NCBI GenBank assembly: GCA_028288405.1 | Contig: JAQBNS010000003.1 | Span: 1-57,648, forward strand | Source of the DNA: Chitinophagaceae bacterium | Lineage (GTDB): Bacteria; Bacteroidota; Bacteroidia; Cytophagales; Cytophagaceae | Direction: 5' to 3' | Length of the DNA: 57,648 bases | Part shown: in pieces, positions 35,931 to 45,883 of the stretch | Position numbering within the stretch: position 1 is the first letter of the stretch | Layout of the letters: the number at the start of each line of letters is the position of its first letter | Made by a program: the position numbers and the translations under genes | The notes under the pieces: model-generated | What the model was told of the DNA's origin: nothing | Databases searched by the model: none | The model's input: the letters and a program-made list of their open reading frames with translations, nothing else

Positions 35931-36463
35931 AACAAAACTCAAAGTATATCTACTACCTCTGTACCATGATCATTTTCATGGCACTGAAAGCCTGGTATAC
36001 AACAACGGATCACGATCAGTTGTTATTCATATTAAAACCCACTCAGCTATTGGTAGAAATCTTTACCGGCTCTCCCGCTGTTTATGATGCTGCCCATGGA
36101 TACTTTTATCCAGACTTGAACATTACCATTGAAAAATCCTGTTCAGGATTTAATTTCTGGCTGTTAAGTTTTGCCTTGTTTGTTTTCGTTTCTCTGAATC
36201 ATTTGCGAAGTCAAATGGGAAAACTATTTGCAATTCCGGCTGCGTTGTTGCTAAGCTATGTACTAACACTCTTTGTCAATGCCTCCAGGATCGTAACTTC
36301 GATAGCCGCCAACAGCTATACACAAAGATTCAGTGATCATCCCATTACCTGGCTGCATCAGGCAGAGGGCACGTTCATCTATTTGCTTTTCCTCATTCTC
36401 TTCTACTCTGCCTTACAGTTCTTTTTCACTCAACACTCCATACGTCATGAAAAACTTGCTTAA
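35927..36463 (+). CDS. xrtK: Exosortase K
   Basis: 178 residues, a short membrane-embedded cysteine protease/transpeptidase of the exosortase family. The three catalytic residues are visible: C72 in IEKSCSGFNFW, R121 in FVNASRIVTS and H144 in TWLHQAEGTF. About six spans. Exosortase K is known as a dedicated enzyme with one substrate, the MSEP-CTERM protein, whose gene starts inside the 3' end of xrtK (17-base overlap). It should cleave that protein's C-terminal tail at the inner membrane. Confidence 0.92.
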   Translation: MKQNSKYIYYLCTMIIFMALKAWYTTTDHDQLLFILKPTQLLVEIFTGSPAVYDAAHGYFYPDLNITIEKSCSGFNFWLLSFALFVFVSLNHLRSQMGKLFAIPAALLLSYVLTLFVNASRIVTSIAANSYTQRFSDHPITWLHQAEGTFIYLLFLILFYSALQFFFTQHSIRHEKLA

Positions 36464-39302
36464 TCCTAAATGGTTGCTGCTCATTCATACGGCTCCCGTA
36501 TTGTTATTAGCGTTCCTACTCAGTGCTCAATACAGCATCATTAAAAGCGCATTGTCGGAAGAAAACATCTTCCTCTGTATCCTTTTCGCCTCCTCGCTTT
36601 TCGTGCTGACGGCATCGACACTTATTTATACCTTCATTCAAGTGGTTAGAAAAAAGCCTATATCCATTTATTATGGTTTTATTTCTTTATTCTCCCACGT
36701 GATTTTTCTGTATGTCTATTGTAATTACCTTTCAGACATGGTGCCACTAGACATTCCTTTGTGGATACTGGGAGATGACATCATTATTTATGTAGGCACA
36801 TTCCTGATGCCTGCTATGGCTCACGCAGTCTTAATCATTGTGATGTGGCTGACACCGGCTGATAAAAAGCACAAGCCGGGTATGAATATCATCGGAGCTT
36901 TACTCATTCCTGTTTCCTGGTATATATTCGGACAATTGATTTTACCGCTATGGAAAACGGTAGACTTCGAATATAATTTTCATATGCTCCTTGTATTGGC
37001 CATCGTTTCTACCATCGGATTTTTATTTTTATTGATCCGTACACTCTACATCATCACGATACAGAAATCAGCCTTCTTTATTAAATACCCTTTAGCATGG
37101 AAGATCCCGTTGTCACTTATTTTCCCAATTCTTGGTTTGCTATTCAACAGCGGTTGGTTTTTCAACGGTACAGATTTTATCCATTCGCACAACAGTATAT
37201 TTGGAAATTTTAATAGCATATGGTTCTATATTTTTGCATTGGCCAATGGTATACTCATTTGTCTACCCAATACAAAACACAGGCTCTATCGACTATTTCT
37301 ATTTGCAGGCAGAAGTATTCTATTCGCTTATACCTTTTACTTCTTTCTTGTTTTTCTACCTTATCTGCCTTTTTCCGTTTTATTGATTTTACTTGCCGGC
37401 GCGGGATTCCTGATGCTTACGCCTTTGGTGCTATTTGTTGTACACCTTCAAGAATTATCATCCGACATCCAATACTTAAGACAATACTTTTCCACTGCAT
37501 TGCTTTATAGTATAAGTATTACGGGATTTACCGTTCTGCCATTATCCATTATACTGGATAATTTGAATGACCGAAGCGTATTGCATGAAGCACTGCATTA
37601 TGTCTATACCCCCAACTATCAAGAGTCAGTAGACATTGATACCTCTTCTTTGACAAAAACGCTAGAAGTTCTTAAAAATCATAAAGACAGAAATTCTCTT
37701 TTCCAACGCTCTACTCAAACGCCTTACCTGTCTACCTTATTCAAATGGATCGTGTTGGATAACATGAGTTTGTCGGATTATAAAATTTACACCTTAGAAA
37801 ATATTTTTTTAGGGTACAGCACTTCGGATAGGCAATTCCGTGGTTTCTCAAATTCGAACACGAATGATCAGGTGAAGTTAACCCATATAAAAACACACAG
37901 CACATTTAACAAAGCATCTGACAGTTGGGTGAGTAGCATTGACCTTGAACTTACCAATACCGATCTTAATAGCGGACAGCAAGAATATGCGACGACACTC
38001 GATTTGCCGGAAGGTTGTTGGATCAGTGATTACTACCTTTACATTGGTGATCGAAAAGAAAAGGGATTATTAACGGAAAAGAAAGCAGCCCTATGGGTTT
38101 ACTCTCAGATCGTAAACACCAGACGAGATCCGGGCATACTCTATTACCTAACGGGCAACAAAGTCGCTTTACGTGTTTTCCCTTTTGCTTTCGGAGAAGT
38201 CCGTAAAACAGGCCTGGAATTTATTCACAAAGAACCGGTAAGTATTACAATAGACGGTCAAGTCATACCATTGGGAGAAAGGCTTAATCAACATAAACCA
38301 CTAAGTGAAAAAATAAACGATCAGGTTTTCTATGTATCTGTTCAGGATAAAAAAGAGTTGCCAGCCATACAACGTAAACCCTACTATCACTTCGTGGTAG
38401 ATGTTTCAAAAGGAAATGAACCGTTAAAAACAGATTACATACAACGCATAGAGAACCTGTTATCGCAGCAAGTCATTTCTGCAGAGAATGCCAGGATAAG
38501 TTTTACCAATAGCTATACGAATACCGTTCCATTCGACAAAAACTGGAAAGAGCATTTACAAAACCAGAACTATAAGGGAGGGTTTTATTTAGAACATGCG
38601 ATAAAAACTATCCTGACAGATGCCTATCTCCATCCTGCAACCAGCTATCCCGTTATCACCGTGTTAACTGACAGTTTGCCCAATGCCATATTGGACAAGG
38701 ACTTTGCCTCATTAAAATTTGCTGCTCCTGAAAACAACCCATTCTATATCCTGACGGCAGGTGGGATGCTTGAGTCTCATGATCTTTTTAATAATCCTGC
38801 AGCTATTTCTTCAGATAGTTTGTCCTTTTCTTTTCAAAGAAAAGTAGTAGCCTGGCCTGATGAAAAAAACACCATCGCCTATTTGCCGCAAGACGATCAG
38901 CCAAGCATTGTATTGAAAGGGATCATAGGAACAAAACATCCTCCTCTCCAATGGACAGCTAAAAATTATTCTGCCGCCTTATACATGCAGGGAGAATGGA
39001 TGTCACAAGTGCTGTATCCCTATACTTCAGAAAAACAATGGCTGGATGTTACAAGACATAGTTTTCAAACTAAAGTCATGTCGCCGTATACATCTTACAT
39101 CGTGGTAGAAACAGAAGTTCAAAAAGAAATGATCCTTAAAAAACAACAACAAACATTAGCCGGCAATAAATCACTGGACCTTGGGGAAGAGCCTCAACGG
39201 ATGTCTGAGCCGGAATTGATTGTTGTTGCGTTATTACTTATAACGTATATCATCTATAGACAAAAGAAAAAGACCAAGCCTGCGTTTGCCCCTATGCCAT
39301 AA
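36447..39302 (+). CDS. MSEP-CTERM sorting-signal membrane protein (exosortase K substrate)
   Basis: 951 residues from ATG 36447; a start at 36333 would run through xrtK. The N-terminal ~390 residues hold about ten membrane spans. A large outside region follows, with a VIT-like domain around 500-620 (SWVSSIDLELTNTDLNSGQQ; VALRVFPFAFGEVRKTGLEF) and then a domain with VWA-like strand patterns (HFVVDVSKGNEPL). The C-terminus has the tripartite sorting signal: M919-S-E-P922, a hydrophobic helix (LIVVALLLITYIIY) and a basic tail RQKKKTK. It ends at a strong terminator. Confidence 0.92.
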   Translation: MKNLLNPKWLLLIHTAPVLLLAFLLSAQYSIIKSALSEENIFLCILFASSLFVLTASTLIYTFIQVVRKKPISIYYGFISLFSHVIFLYVYCNYLSDMVPLDIPLWILGDDIIIYVGTFLMPAMAHAVLIIVMWLTPADKKHKPGMNIIGALLIPVSWYIFGQLILPLWKTVDFEYNFHMLLVLAIVSTIGFLFLLIRTLYIITIQKSAFFIKYPLAWKIPLSLIFPILGLLFNSGWFFNGTDFIHSHNSIFGNFNSIWFYIFALANGILICLPNTKHRLYRLFLFAGRSILFAYTFYFFLVFLPYLPFSVLLILLAGAGFLMLTPLVLFVVHLQELSSDIQYLRQYFSTALLYSISITGFTVLPLSIILDNLNDRSVLHEALHYVYTPNYQESVDIDTSSLTKTLEVLKNHKDRNSLFQRSTQTPYLSTLFKWIVLDNMSLSDYKIYTLENIFLGYSTSDRQFRGFSNSNTNDQVKLTHIKTHSTFNKASDSWVSSIDLELTNTDLNSGQQEYATTLDLPEGCWISDYYLYIGDRKEKGLLTEKKAALWVYSQIVNTRRDPGILYYLTGNKVALRVFPFAFGEVRKTGLEFIHKEPVSITIDGQVIPLGERLNQHKPLSEKINDQVFYVSVQDKKELPAIQRKPYYHFVVDVSKGNEPLKTDYIQRIENLLSQQVISAENARISFTNSYTNTVPFDKNWKEHLQNQNYKGGFYLEHAIKTILTDAYLHPATSYPVITVLTDSLPNAILDKDFASLKFAAPENNPFYILTAGGMLESHDLFNNPAAISSDSLSFSFQRKVVAWPDEKNTIAYLPQDDQPSIVLKGIIGTKHPPLQWTAKNYSAALYMQGEWMSQVLYPYTSEKQWLDVTRHSFQTKVMSPYTSYIVVETEVQKEMILKKQQQTLAGNKSLDLGEEPQRMSEPELIVVALLLITYIIYRQKKKTKPAFAPMP

Positions 39303-39304
39303 AT

Positions 39305-39346
39305 AAAAGAACCGGAATCTCCTGTTTCAGAGATTCCGGTTCTTTT
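39305..39346. terminator. Terminator after the MSEP-CTERM gene
   Basis: A perfect 17-bp stem (AAAAGAACCGGAATCTC with its complement) and an 8-base loop; A/T tracts on both sides also serve the convergent response-regulator gene. Confidence 0.93.
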
Positions 39347-39361
39347 TAAACTAGTGTTCAT

Positions 39362-39748
39362 TTATCGGGTAGAGAAAAATTCTCTTAAATTCTTTACCAA
39401 CTCCCGCAAACTGGAAGGTTTGACAATATAAGCTACTGCCCCTAGTTCCTTTGCTTCTTTTTCAAAAACAGTTTCTGAAGAAGTGGAACAAACGACTACG
39501 GGAATATCCTTTAGGTCATCAAACTTCTTCAATTCCTGTAGCACTTGCCTGCCACTCATGCGAGGCATATTGAGGTCAAGAAAAATATAATCCGGTTTAG
39601 CAATCTTGCCTGAAGACAATTGAGACAAGGCGGCAACTCCATCGTGAACAAAGTCACATGCGATAGAGGCATCTACTTGCTGCAATGCCAATTCGAAGAT
39701 CTCGTGATCATCTGCATCGTCATCAATCATTAAACACTTAATACTCAT
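39362..39748 (-). CDS. Single-domain response regulator (CheY-like)
   Basis: 128 residues, receiver domain only. Acidic pocket at D9/D10 (IDDDADDHE), phospho-acceptor D58 in YIFLDLNMPRMSG, T89 in VVVCSTS and K110 in YIVKPSS. It has no output domain, so it acts by protein contact or as a phosphate relay. It belongs to the large group of Bacteroidota receivers with IDDD..D and NMPRM motifs. No histidine kinase is adjacent. A TAnnTTTG box lies 17 bases upstream. Confidence 0.93.
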   Translation of the reverse strand: MSIKCLMIDDDADDHEIFELALQQVDASIACDFVHDGVAALSQLSSGKIAKPDYIFLDLNMPRMSGRQVLQELKKFDDLKDIPVVVCSTSSETVFEKEAKELGAVAYIVKPSSLRELVKNLREFFSTR

Positions 39749-39765
39749 TTTAAATCCGCTTACTA

Positions 39766-39773
39766 CAAATATA
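39766..39773 (-). promoter_or_regulatory. -7 box of the response-regulator gene
   Basis: On the minus strand TATATTTG fits TAnnTTTG, 17 bases before the ATG. No good TTTG -33 box is seen at the expected distance. Confidence 0.42.
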
Positions 39774-39861
39774 AGTTTTTCTAAATATTATACATGTTTA
39801 GTCTTACAAAATTTTATGCACTCCAATCTTATAGGGGAATTTTTACACAGTTTTATCTCCA

Positions 39862-41034
39862 CTAATGACTATGTCCTTCCTCTTCGCCGACATTTTTGGA
39901 GGACAGTAAATCATACGCTCCAATCACAACAAATTCCGATTGCAGACCGACTGCAGGAGGTAAAATGATCTCTGTATAATCGTCATCAACAATACCAATG
40001 CTTACCTCTACCATGCTAAAACTATAGTTCTCTTTCTCTTTTCCTTTAGCCACAAATACATAGTTCTTATTGGAACTACTGACAACCGCAGCCGATGGCA
40101 AAACCAACGATTGTTTTTGGGTTGTTTCTATGTATGCGGTAAGATACATCCCAGGAAGCAAGGTTTTATCTTCCTTATCCAGGTGGCAATGCACGCGTAC
40201 CGTACGATCAGGACTTATTTCTTTACCGATCAGATAGACAGAAGCCGTTCTTTCCTGAGCTTCATTGTTGACCCAAAACCTTACTTTCTGTCCTGCTTTC
40301 AAACTCGTGACATCCTTTTCAAATACGGTAAGTTCAACATGCAGGTGACCTATATCAACTATTTCACAAATCACATCATTTGGATTAACCAATTTACCGA
40401 TGTTTACATTGACCACCGTGACATACCCATGAATGGGAGCAAGCAATTTCACTTGCTTAGAGATGCCATTCTTTTGCAATTGCTCTGTACTGATATTGAT
40501 CATGCTCAGCTTTTCTTTCAGTCCTCCAACGATAGCCTTCAACGATTCGTAATCAGACTGAGCCTTTTGATATACCTTGGCGGAGTTTATATTTTCCTTT
40601 TGCAATTCTTGTTGTCTGTTGACTTCCAGCTGCAAATAATCCAGCTTACTTTTATTATCCAGGTAATCTTGTTGCAGTTGAATGAAATCAGGATGTTCTA
40701 ACACCGCGATTACTTCTCCTTTTTTTACTTCCATCCCCTGCAGTAATTTAGTTTCTCTAACAATACCGGCATAAGGAAGTGAAATGGTTACTAGATTTTG
40801 AGGAGGAACATCGAACACGCCATTTACTTTCACTACACCGCTCATGCTGCGTTCTTCGGCTTTACCGATAACGATTCCCGCATTTTTATACTGCGCTTCT
40901 GTCAAAAGGACTTCTGCACTCTCATGCTCTTCGTGCTTTTGAGCAGTATGTTCTTCCGTATCGCTTGTACAAGAAAAAATGATCAGAGACAAAGCCATGG
41001 TGCTCCATAGGATCAGTTTATTTTTTATAGTCAT
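39862..41034 (-). CDS. cusB: RND efflux periplasmic adaptor lipoprotein (CusB/CzcB family)
   Basis: 390 residues. The lipoprotein signal ends SLIIFSCTSD (Cys22). It is followed by a His/Glu-rich linker (HTAQKHEEHESAE) and the barrel-sandwich, hairpin and beta-barrel parts of a membrane-fusion protein (SLPYAGIVRETKLLQGMEVKKGE; LLAPIHGYVTVVNVNIGKLV). A second His motif closes the protein (EEEGHSH). These histidines fit a heavy-metal adaptor. It starts 11 bases after the cusA-tolC fusion gene, in the same operon. Confidence 0.92.
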   Translation of the reverse strand: MTIKNKLILWSTMALSLIIFSCTSDTEEHTAQKHEEHESAEVLLTEAQYKNAGIVIGKAEERSMSGVVKVNGVFDVPPQNLVTISLPYAGIVRETKLLQGMEVKKGEVIAVLEHPDFIQLQQDYLDNKSKLDYLQLEVNRQQELQKENINSAKVYQKAQSDYESLKAIVGGLKEKLSMINISTEQLQKNGISKQVKLLAPIHGYVTVVNVNIGKLVNPNDVICEIVDIGHLHVELTVFEKDVTSLKAGQKVRFWVNNEAQERTASVYLIGKEISPDRTVRVHCHLDKEDKTLLPGMYLTAYIETTQKQSLVLPSAAVVSSSNKNYVFVAKGKEKENYSFSMVEVSIGIVDDDYTEIILPPAVGLQSEFVVIGAYDLLSSKNVGEEEGHSH

Positions 41035-41045
41035 AATTCGTACGA

Positions 41046-44000
41046 TTAATTATTGCCAATGATAAATTCAATATTGATAACCGACTGGTTATACTGATCT
41101 AATAAATTAAGATAATCTGAACGCATGTTCAACGCTGTATTAATAGCAGTCATGTACTCCACATAATTAATTTCACCTGCGACATATGTTTTATAGGCAT
41201 TACTCAAAATAATGTCTGCTTGGGGCAATACATTCTTTTCATAGTACATCAAACTATTGTTGTACTTCATGTATTCCTGCAGTAATTGATTATACTGTCC
41301 ATAAAGATTACGCTGCAGCAATTCGTAATCTGCTTCAGCAGCCTTGATGGTATAATCTGCTGCTTTCACACGTGCCGCCTGAGCTCTTGCCCATAACGGA
41401 ATAGAAACACCGACCATTACGCCCTGGAAGCGATTCGAAGAGTTATAGTATTGAGTCACCTGATCGTCATTATCCTGATACCCTCTTAACGACTGATTGA
41501 AATACCCTAAATTAAAATCAGGCATCAACTTAGAACGTTCCAGGTTTTTCTGACTTTCTGTTACCGCTATCTTTTGCTTCATAAAAGCCAGTGCAGGATT
41601 AGAAGCAAAAGAAGCACTGTCTTCCGTCGATAAATTCAAGGGACGTTTAGTCAGCAAAGAATCTGTAAAGGTTAACTTCTCTTTGCTGTTGAGTAAGGTT
41701 GCCATCCGATTCAAGGCAATACCAAGATCTGCCTGATTTTGGAATAATTTATTTTTAATTTCCGCTAACTGGGTTTCAATGGTTATTTTTTCCAGGATAT
41801 TAATGTCTCCCGTTCGATAGCGTGTCGCGGCTGCTTTCGAATAACGTTCGTAAATACTGTCCTGATCTTCCAGAAATTTCTTTTGATGTGCCAAAAGCAG
41901 TAATTGATACCAGGTCTGTTTTACATTATAGATCAATTCATTTTGGACGATGTCTTTGCGGATCTCACTACTGGCAAGGTTAGCCTTCGCCAGATCGGAC
42001 AGGTTCATGTATACCGTCGGAAAAGAAATATTTTGACTGACCGTTACATTTAAATCGTTGCGGTAACTATTGTACTGTCCATACATCCCCGTCACATTTG
42101 TCTTGCTTAAGTCAAAGGATGTTTTACGCAATTCCTTATTTTGAGCAATGGCATACTCTGCCGATTTGACGCTGTTGTTATTGGATAAAGCTTGTTGAAT
42201 GCAATAATCCATCGTCAACGGAGTAGTCTGTGCCTGAGCAGAACTGACGAATGACAAACTCAGTACAGCGAAAAGAAGCATGGATAAATTGGAAGGTTGT
42301 TTCATTTTAATTCCATTTTCAAACCAGGTATATAAAATAGGAAGGACAATCAAAGTCAACAAAGTGGCAGACAGTAAACCACCAATGACCACCGTGGCCA
42401 ACGGTTTTTGTACTTCCGCACCGGAACCCTGAGACAAGGCCATCGGAAGAAATCCTAACGAAGCAACCGTTGCAGTCATCAACACAGGTCTCAGACGAAT
42501 AGACGTGGCCTGAAGAATAATTTCCTTGATGTCCGTCAATCCCTCTTTCTTTAGACGGTTGAACTCTCCGATCAGTACAATACCATTTAATACGGATACA
42601 CCAAACAAAGCAATAAAACCTATGCCGGCAGAAATGCTAAAAGGCATTCCACGCAAGTACAAAGCCCATATACCACCGATAGCGGAAAATGGAATCGCAG
42701 AGAATATCAAAAACGATTGTTTCACCGAACCAAACGTAAAGAACAATAACATGAAAATCAGAAATAGAGCCACGGGTACCGCAAAAGCTAACCTCCCTTT
42801 GGCTTCCAGCAGGTTTTCAAACTGTCCGCCATAGGTCACATAATAACCCGGAGGAAAATCTATTTCACTATCGATGCGCTGTTTCATTTCGTTGACAATG
42901 CTTTCTACGTCGCGACCGCGAACATTGAAACCGATGGTCAACCGGCGCTTGGTATCTTCCCGTTGAATCTGATTCGGTCCGGGGGTCAGTTTTACTTCGG
43001 CCAATTGATGCAAAGGAATTTGTTTTCCTTCACTGTTTGCCACAAATACATTGCGAATATTGTCAATGTCCTGACGACTGTCTTTCTCCAAACGCACCAC
43101 CAAATCAAAACGCTTTTCTCCTTCGTATACCAACCCTGCGCTCTCGCCTGCAAAGGCAGCAAGGATGGTGCGGTTGACATCTTCTACCGACACATTAAAC
43201 TGGTACAATTTATCCCGATCAATTTTCACGACGACCTGTGGTAAACCAATCACTTCTTCCAGGTACAAATCCTGAGTACCTTTTACTTCCGGAATAATGG
43301 CCGCTATTTTCTTTGACAAATAAGTCAACTGTGTCAAGTCCTCGCCAAAAATCTTAACGGCCACATCTTGTCTGGCTCCTGTCATCAATTCATTGAAACG
43401 CATTTGAATGGGCTGTTGAAAACCGAAAGACACACCCGGTATATCGCTCAAGGCTTTAGCCATTTTCTCTACCAGCTCTTCTCTTGTATCGGCTGAAGTC
43501 CATTCGTCCTTGTCTTTCAAAATAATCATCAAATCTCCCGCTTCAATAGGCATAGGATCTGTAGGAATTTCACTCGAACCGATTTTACATACTACTTGTT
43601 TCACTTCCGGAAATTTATCCAGCAATATTTTTTCTGCTTTAGTAGACGCATCAATCGTTTGAGAAAGAGAACTACCTGTTAATATTCTGGTCTCCACTGC
43701 AAAATCACCTTCCTCCAACGAAGGAATAAACTCACCGCCCATTTGCAGAAAAGCAAACACAGATATCAACAGCAGTACAACAGCAATAGCCACTATTTTA
43801 ATTTTATGATTCAACGTATGATGAATGATAGGTGCATACACCCGATGAAAGAAATCCATCATCTTATCGGAGAAATTACGTTTGTGTTCGACATTCTTAT
43901 TTAAGAATAAAGCAGAAGCCATCGGTACATAGGTCAGTGATAATATAAACGCACCCAAAATGGCGAAGCCAACGGTTTCTGCCATCGGACGAAACATCTT

Positions 44001-45410
44001 GCCTTCTACTCCAGTCAATACAAGGATAGGCAAGTACACGACCAGAATAATGATTTCACCAAAGGCGGCAGAACTTCTGATCTTAGAAGCCGCCTGATAC
44101 ACTTCTTCATCCATCTCGTCTTGCGTCAATCGCTTTAATTTAGACAAGCCAAGATGATGCATGGTGGCTTCTACAATGATGACGGCACCGTCCACAATCA
44201 AGCCAAAGTCAATGGCTCCAAGGCTCATTAAATTGCCCGATACGCCAAACAAATTCATGAGGGATAAGGCAAACAATAAACACAAAGGAATCATGGAAGC
44301 AACAATCAATCCACCACGAAAATTCCCTAAGAAGAGTACCAGCACAAAAATCACAATCAGTGCCCCTTCGATCAGGTTTTTCGATACGGTTGTAATCGCT
44401 CTGTTCACCAGGTGTGTACGGTCAAGGAACGGTTCTACGGTAATACCTTCCGGTAAGGTTTTTTCAATTTGCGCAATGCGTGCCTTTACATTTTGAATGA
44501 CCTTACTTGAATTCTCACCCTTCAGCATCATCACTACGGCGCCGACGACTTCGCCCTTTCCGTCTCTTGTCATCGCACCGTAACGATTGGCATTGCCATA
44601 GCCTACCGAAGCAATGTCACGGATCAATACAGCCATGCCATTAGCTGTCACGGACACTTCTATTTTTTCAATGTCGGACAAACTATTGATCAACCCTTCC
44701 GAGCGGATAAAGTAAGCATTCGGTTTCTTATCAATATAGGCGCCGCCTGTATTTTGATTGTTGAGTTCCAAAGCGGTAAACACATCTTGTATACTCAGGT
44801 TATAGCTTCGCAACTTATCCGTATTGAGTGCAATTTCATACTGCTTCACCATACCACCAAAGCTGCTTACATCCGCTACACCTTCGGTACCCAATAACTG
44901 GCGTCGTATTACCCAGTCCTGTATGGAACGCAATTCCATAATGCTGTACTTCTTTGCAAATTCCGGTTTTACAGCCAGGGTATATTGGTAGATTTCCCCA
45001 AGTCCTGAAGTAACAGGACCCATAGACGGTATACCGATAGACGGAGGAATACTTTGTGTCACTTCCACCAAATGTTCTGCTACTTGTTGACGAGCCCAAT
45101 AAATATCGGCTTCGTCTTTAAACACGACAGTGACCACCGACAATCCAAACCGGGAAATAGACCGTACTTCTTTTGTTTCCGGTATATTGGCCACCGCCAT
45201 TTCTACCGGAAAAGTAATCAACCGTTCCACTTCCTGTGCAGCCAGTGACGGTGATTGTGTAATGATTTGCACCTGGTTGTTGGTGATGTCAGGCACGGCA
45301 TCGATAGGCAACTGAGTCGCAGAGTAAACACCCACCAGGACAAGTGCCAGCGTAAACAAGCCTATAATGAGTTTGTTCCTAATGGAAAAACGAATGATAT
45401 GATCAAGCAT
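41046..45410 (-). CDS. cusA: Heavy-metal RND pump fused to a TolC-like outer-membrane factor (CusA-TolC)
   Basis: 1454 residues. Residues 1 to ~1033 are a complete CusA/CzcA-type RND pump: LPIDAVPDITNNQVQI near the start, the VDGAVIIVEA proton-relay region and HRxxLFGVSVLNGIV-type segments near residue 950. From M1036 a second unit begins with its own start codon and a signal-peptide-like stretch (LSMLLFAVLSLSFVSSAQAQ), then ~395 residues of TolC-like outer-membrane factor (MDYCIQQALSNNNSVKSAEY). This fused form is common in Bacteroidota. It probably exports Cu/Ag or Zn/Co/Cd together with the CusB gene downstream. Confidence 0.93.
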   Translation of the reverse strand: MLDHIIRFSIRNKLIIGLFTLALVLVGVYSATQLPIDAVPDITNNQVQIITQSPSLAAQEVERLITFPVEMAVANIPETKEVRSISRFGLSVVTVVFKDEADIYWARQQVAEHLVEVTQSIPPSIGIPSMGPVTSGLGEIYQYTLAVKPEFAKKYSIMELRSIQDWVIRRQLLGTEGVADVSSFGGMVKQYEIALNTDKLRSYNLSIQDVFTALELNNQNTGGAYIDKKPNAYFIRSEGLINSLSDIEKIEVSVTANGMAVLIRDIASVGYGNANRYGAMTRDGKGEVVGAVVMMLKGENSSKVIQNVKARIAQIEKTLPEGITVEPFLDRTHLVNRAITTVSKNLIEGALIVIFVLVLFLGNFRGGLIVASMIPLCLLFALSLMNLFGVSGNLMSLGAIDFGLIVDGAVIIVEATMHHLGLSKLKRLTQDEMDEEVYQAASKIRSSAAFGEIIILVVYLPILVLTGVEGKMFRPMAETVGFAILGAFILSLTYVPMASALFLNKNVEHKRNFSDKMMDFFHRVYAPIIHHTLNHKIKIVAIAVVLLLISVFAFLQMGGEFIPSLEEGDFAVETRILTGSSLSQTIDASTKAEKILLDKFPEVKQVVCKIGSSEIPTDPMPIEAGDLMIILKDKDEWTSADTREELVEKMAKALSDIPGVSFGFQQPIQMRFNELMTGARQDVAVKIFGEDLTQLTYLSKKIAAIIPEVKGTQDLYLEEVIGLPQVVVKIDRDKLYQFNVSVEDVNRTILAAFAGESAGLVYEGEKRFDLVVRLEKDSRQDIDNIRNVFVANSEGKQIPLHQLAEVKLTPGPNQIQREDTKRRLTIGFNVRGRDVESIVNEMKQRIDSEIDFPPGYYVTYGGQFENLLEAKGRLAFAVPVALFLIFMLLFFTFGSVKQSFLIFSAIPFSAIGGIWALYLRGMPFSISAGIGFIALFGVSVLNGIVLIGEFNRLKKEGLTDIKEIILQATSIRLRPVLMTATVASLGFLPMALSQGSGAEVQKPLATVVIGGLLSATLLTLIVLPILYTWFENGIKMKQPSNLSMLLFAVLSLSFVSSAQAQTTPLTMDYCIQQALSNNNSVKSAEYAIAQNKELRKTSFDLSKTNVTGMYGQYNSYRNDLNVTVSQNISFPTVYMNLSDLAKANLASSEIRKDIVQNELIYNVKQTWYQLLLLAHQKKFLEDQDSIYERYSKAAATRYRTGDINILEKITIETQLAEIKNKLFQNQADLGIALNRMATLLNSKEKLTFTDSLLTKRPLNLSTEDSASFASNPALAFMKQKIAVTESQKNLERSKLMPDFNLGYFNQSLRGYQDNDDQVTQYYNSSNRFQGVMVGVSIPLWARAQAARVKAADYTIKAAEADYELLQRNLYGQYNQLLQEYMKYNNSLMYYEKNVLPQADIILSNAYKTYVAGEINYVEYMTAINTALNMRSDYLNLLDQYNQSVINIEFIIGNN

Positions 45411-45413
45411 AAA

Positions 45414-45448
45414 TTAGTTGTTAGTCGTTAGTTGTTAGTCGTTAGTCA
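45414..45448 (+). repeat. GTTAGTC heptamer array upstream of cusA
   Basis: GTTAGTC, GTTAGTT and related units run for about 35 bases, starting three bases upstream of the cusA start codon and occupying its 5' leader. No inverse partner is seen nearby. Confidence 0.75.
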
Positions 45449-45555
45449 ACAATTACGCAGGTTTTGATAAACACAAGAAAATCGTAAGGATGAAAACAAC
45501 CTTTAACAATTACAAGACTGCCGAATAAGGAGGCCAAGTAATACTGAAAAAAAAA

Positions 45556-45861
45556 CTAGAGTTTGGGAGGTTGCCAGATGCTGTTGTAAACAGGCAATGG
45601 CATGGAAGCGAGGTAAGGAGAATGATTCTTTTGGTGATGAATCACTTTAGGAAAATCGAAAGAAACGAAATAAGTCTGCAGGACACTGGCCGTATTGCAG
45701 CAGCTGCAAATGCAAAAAGGTGAACAGGTATCCATATCGTCTTCCTCATGCGAATGAGAAGCTTCATGCGCTGCCTGATCTTCACAGGTATACGCATCCT
45801 GACAAGGTGCCAAGGTGATGGCAAAAATGTAACAGGCGAAGAAGTAGATGAATGGTTTCAC
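45556..45861 (-). CDS. Small Cys/His-rich secreted protein of metal-efflux loci (DUF6660-like)
   Basis: 101 residues from a GTG at 45861, giving the signal peptide KPFIYFFACYIFAITLAPC. The longer open frame to 45930 is rejected because its extra N-terminus is encoded by a CAGTGAA repeat. The mature part has a CEDQAAHEASHSHEEDD metal-like stretch, then a cysteine cluster (CSPFCICSCCN). The C-terminus is QPPKL. Position just upstream of cusA in the same direction, and the His/Cys content, support a periplasmic metal-binding accessory. The start is uncertain. Confidence 0.7.
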   Translation of the reverse strand: MKPFIYFFACYIFAITLAPCQDAYTCEDQAAHEASHSHEEDDMDTCSPFCICSCCNTASVLQTYFVSFDFPKVIHHQKNHSPYLASMPLPVYNSIWQPPKL

Positions 45862-45883
45862 AATACTAAGATAGTAAAAGTAA

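Noticed and set aside
36333..36446. Upstream start of the MSEP-CTERM gene
   Set aside because: It would lie wholly within xrtK in another frame. The ATG at 36447 gives a normal membrane-protein start.
40111..40701. 196-codon plus-strand frame opposite cusB
   Set aside because: It mirrors cusB coding DNA, has low-complexity composition and no family character.
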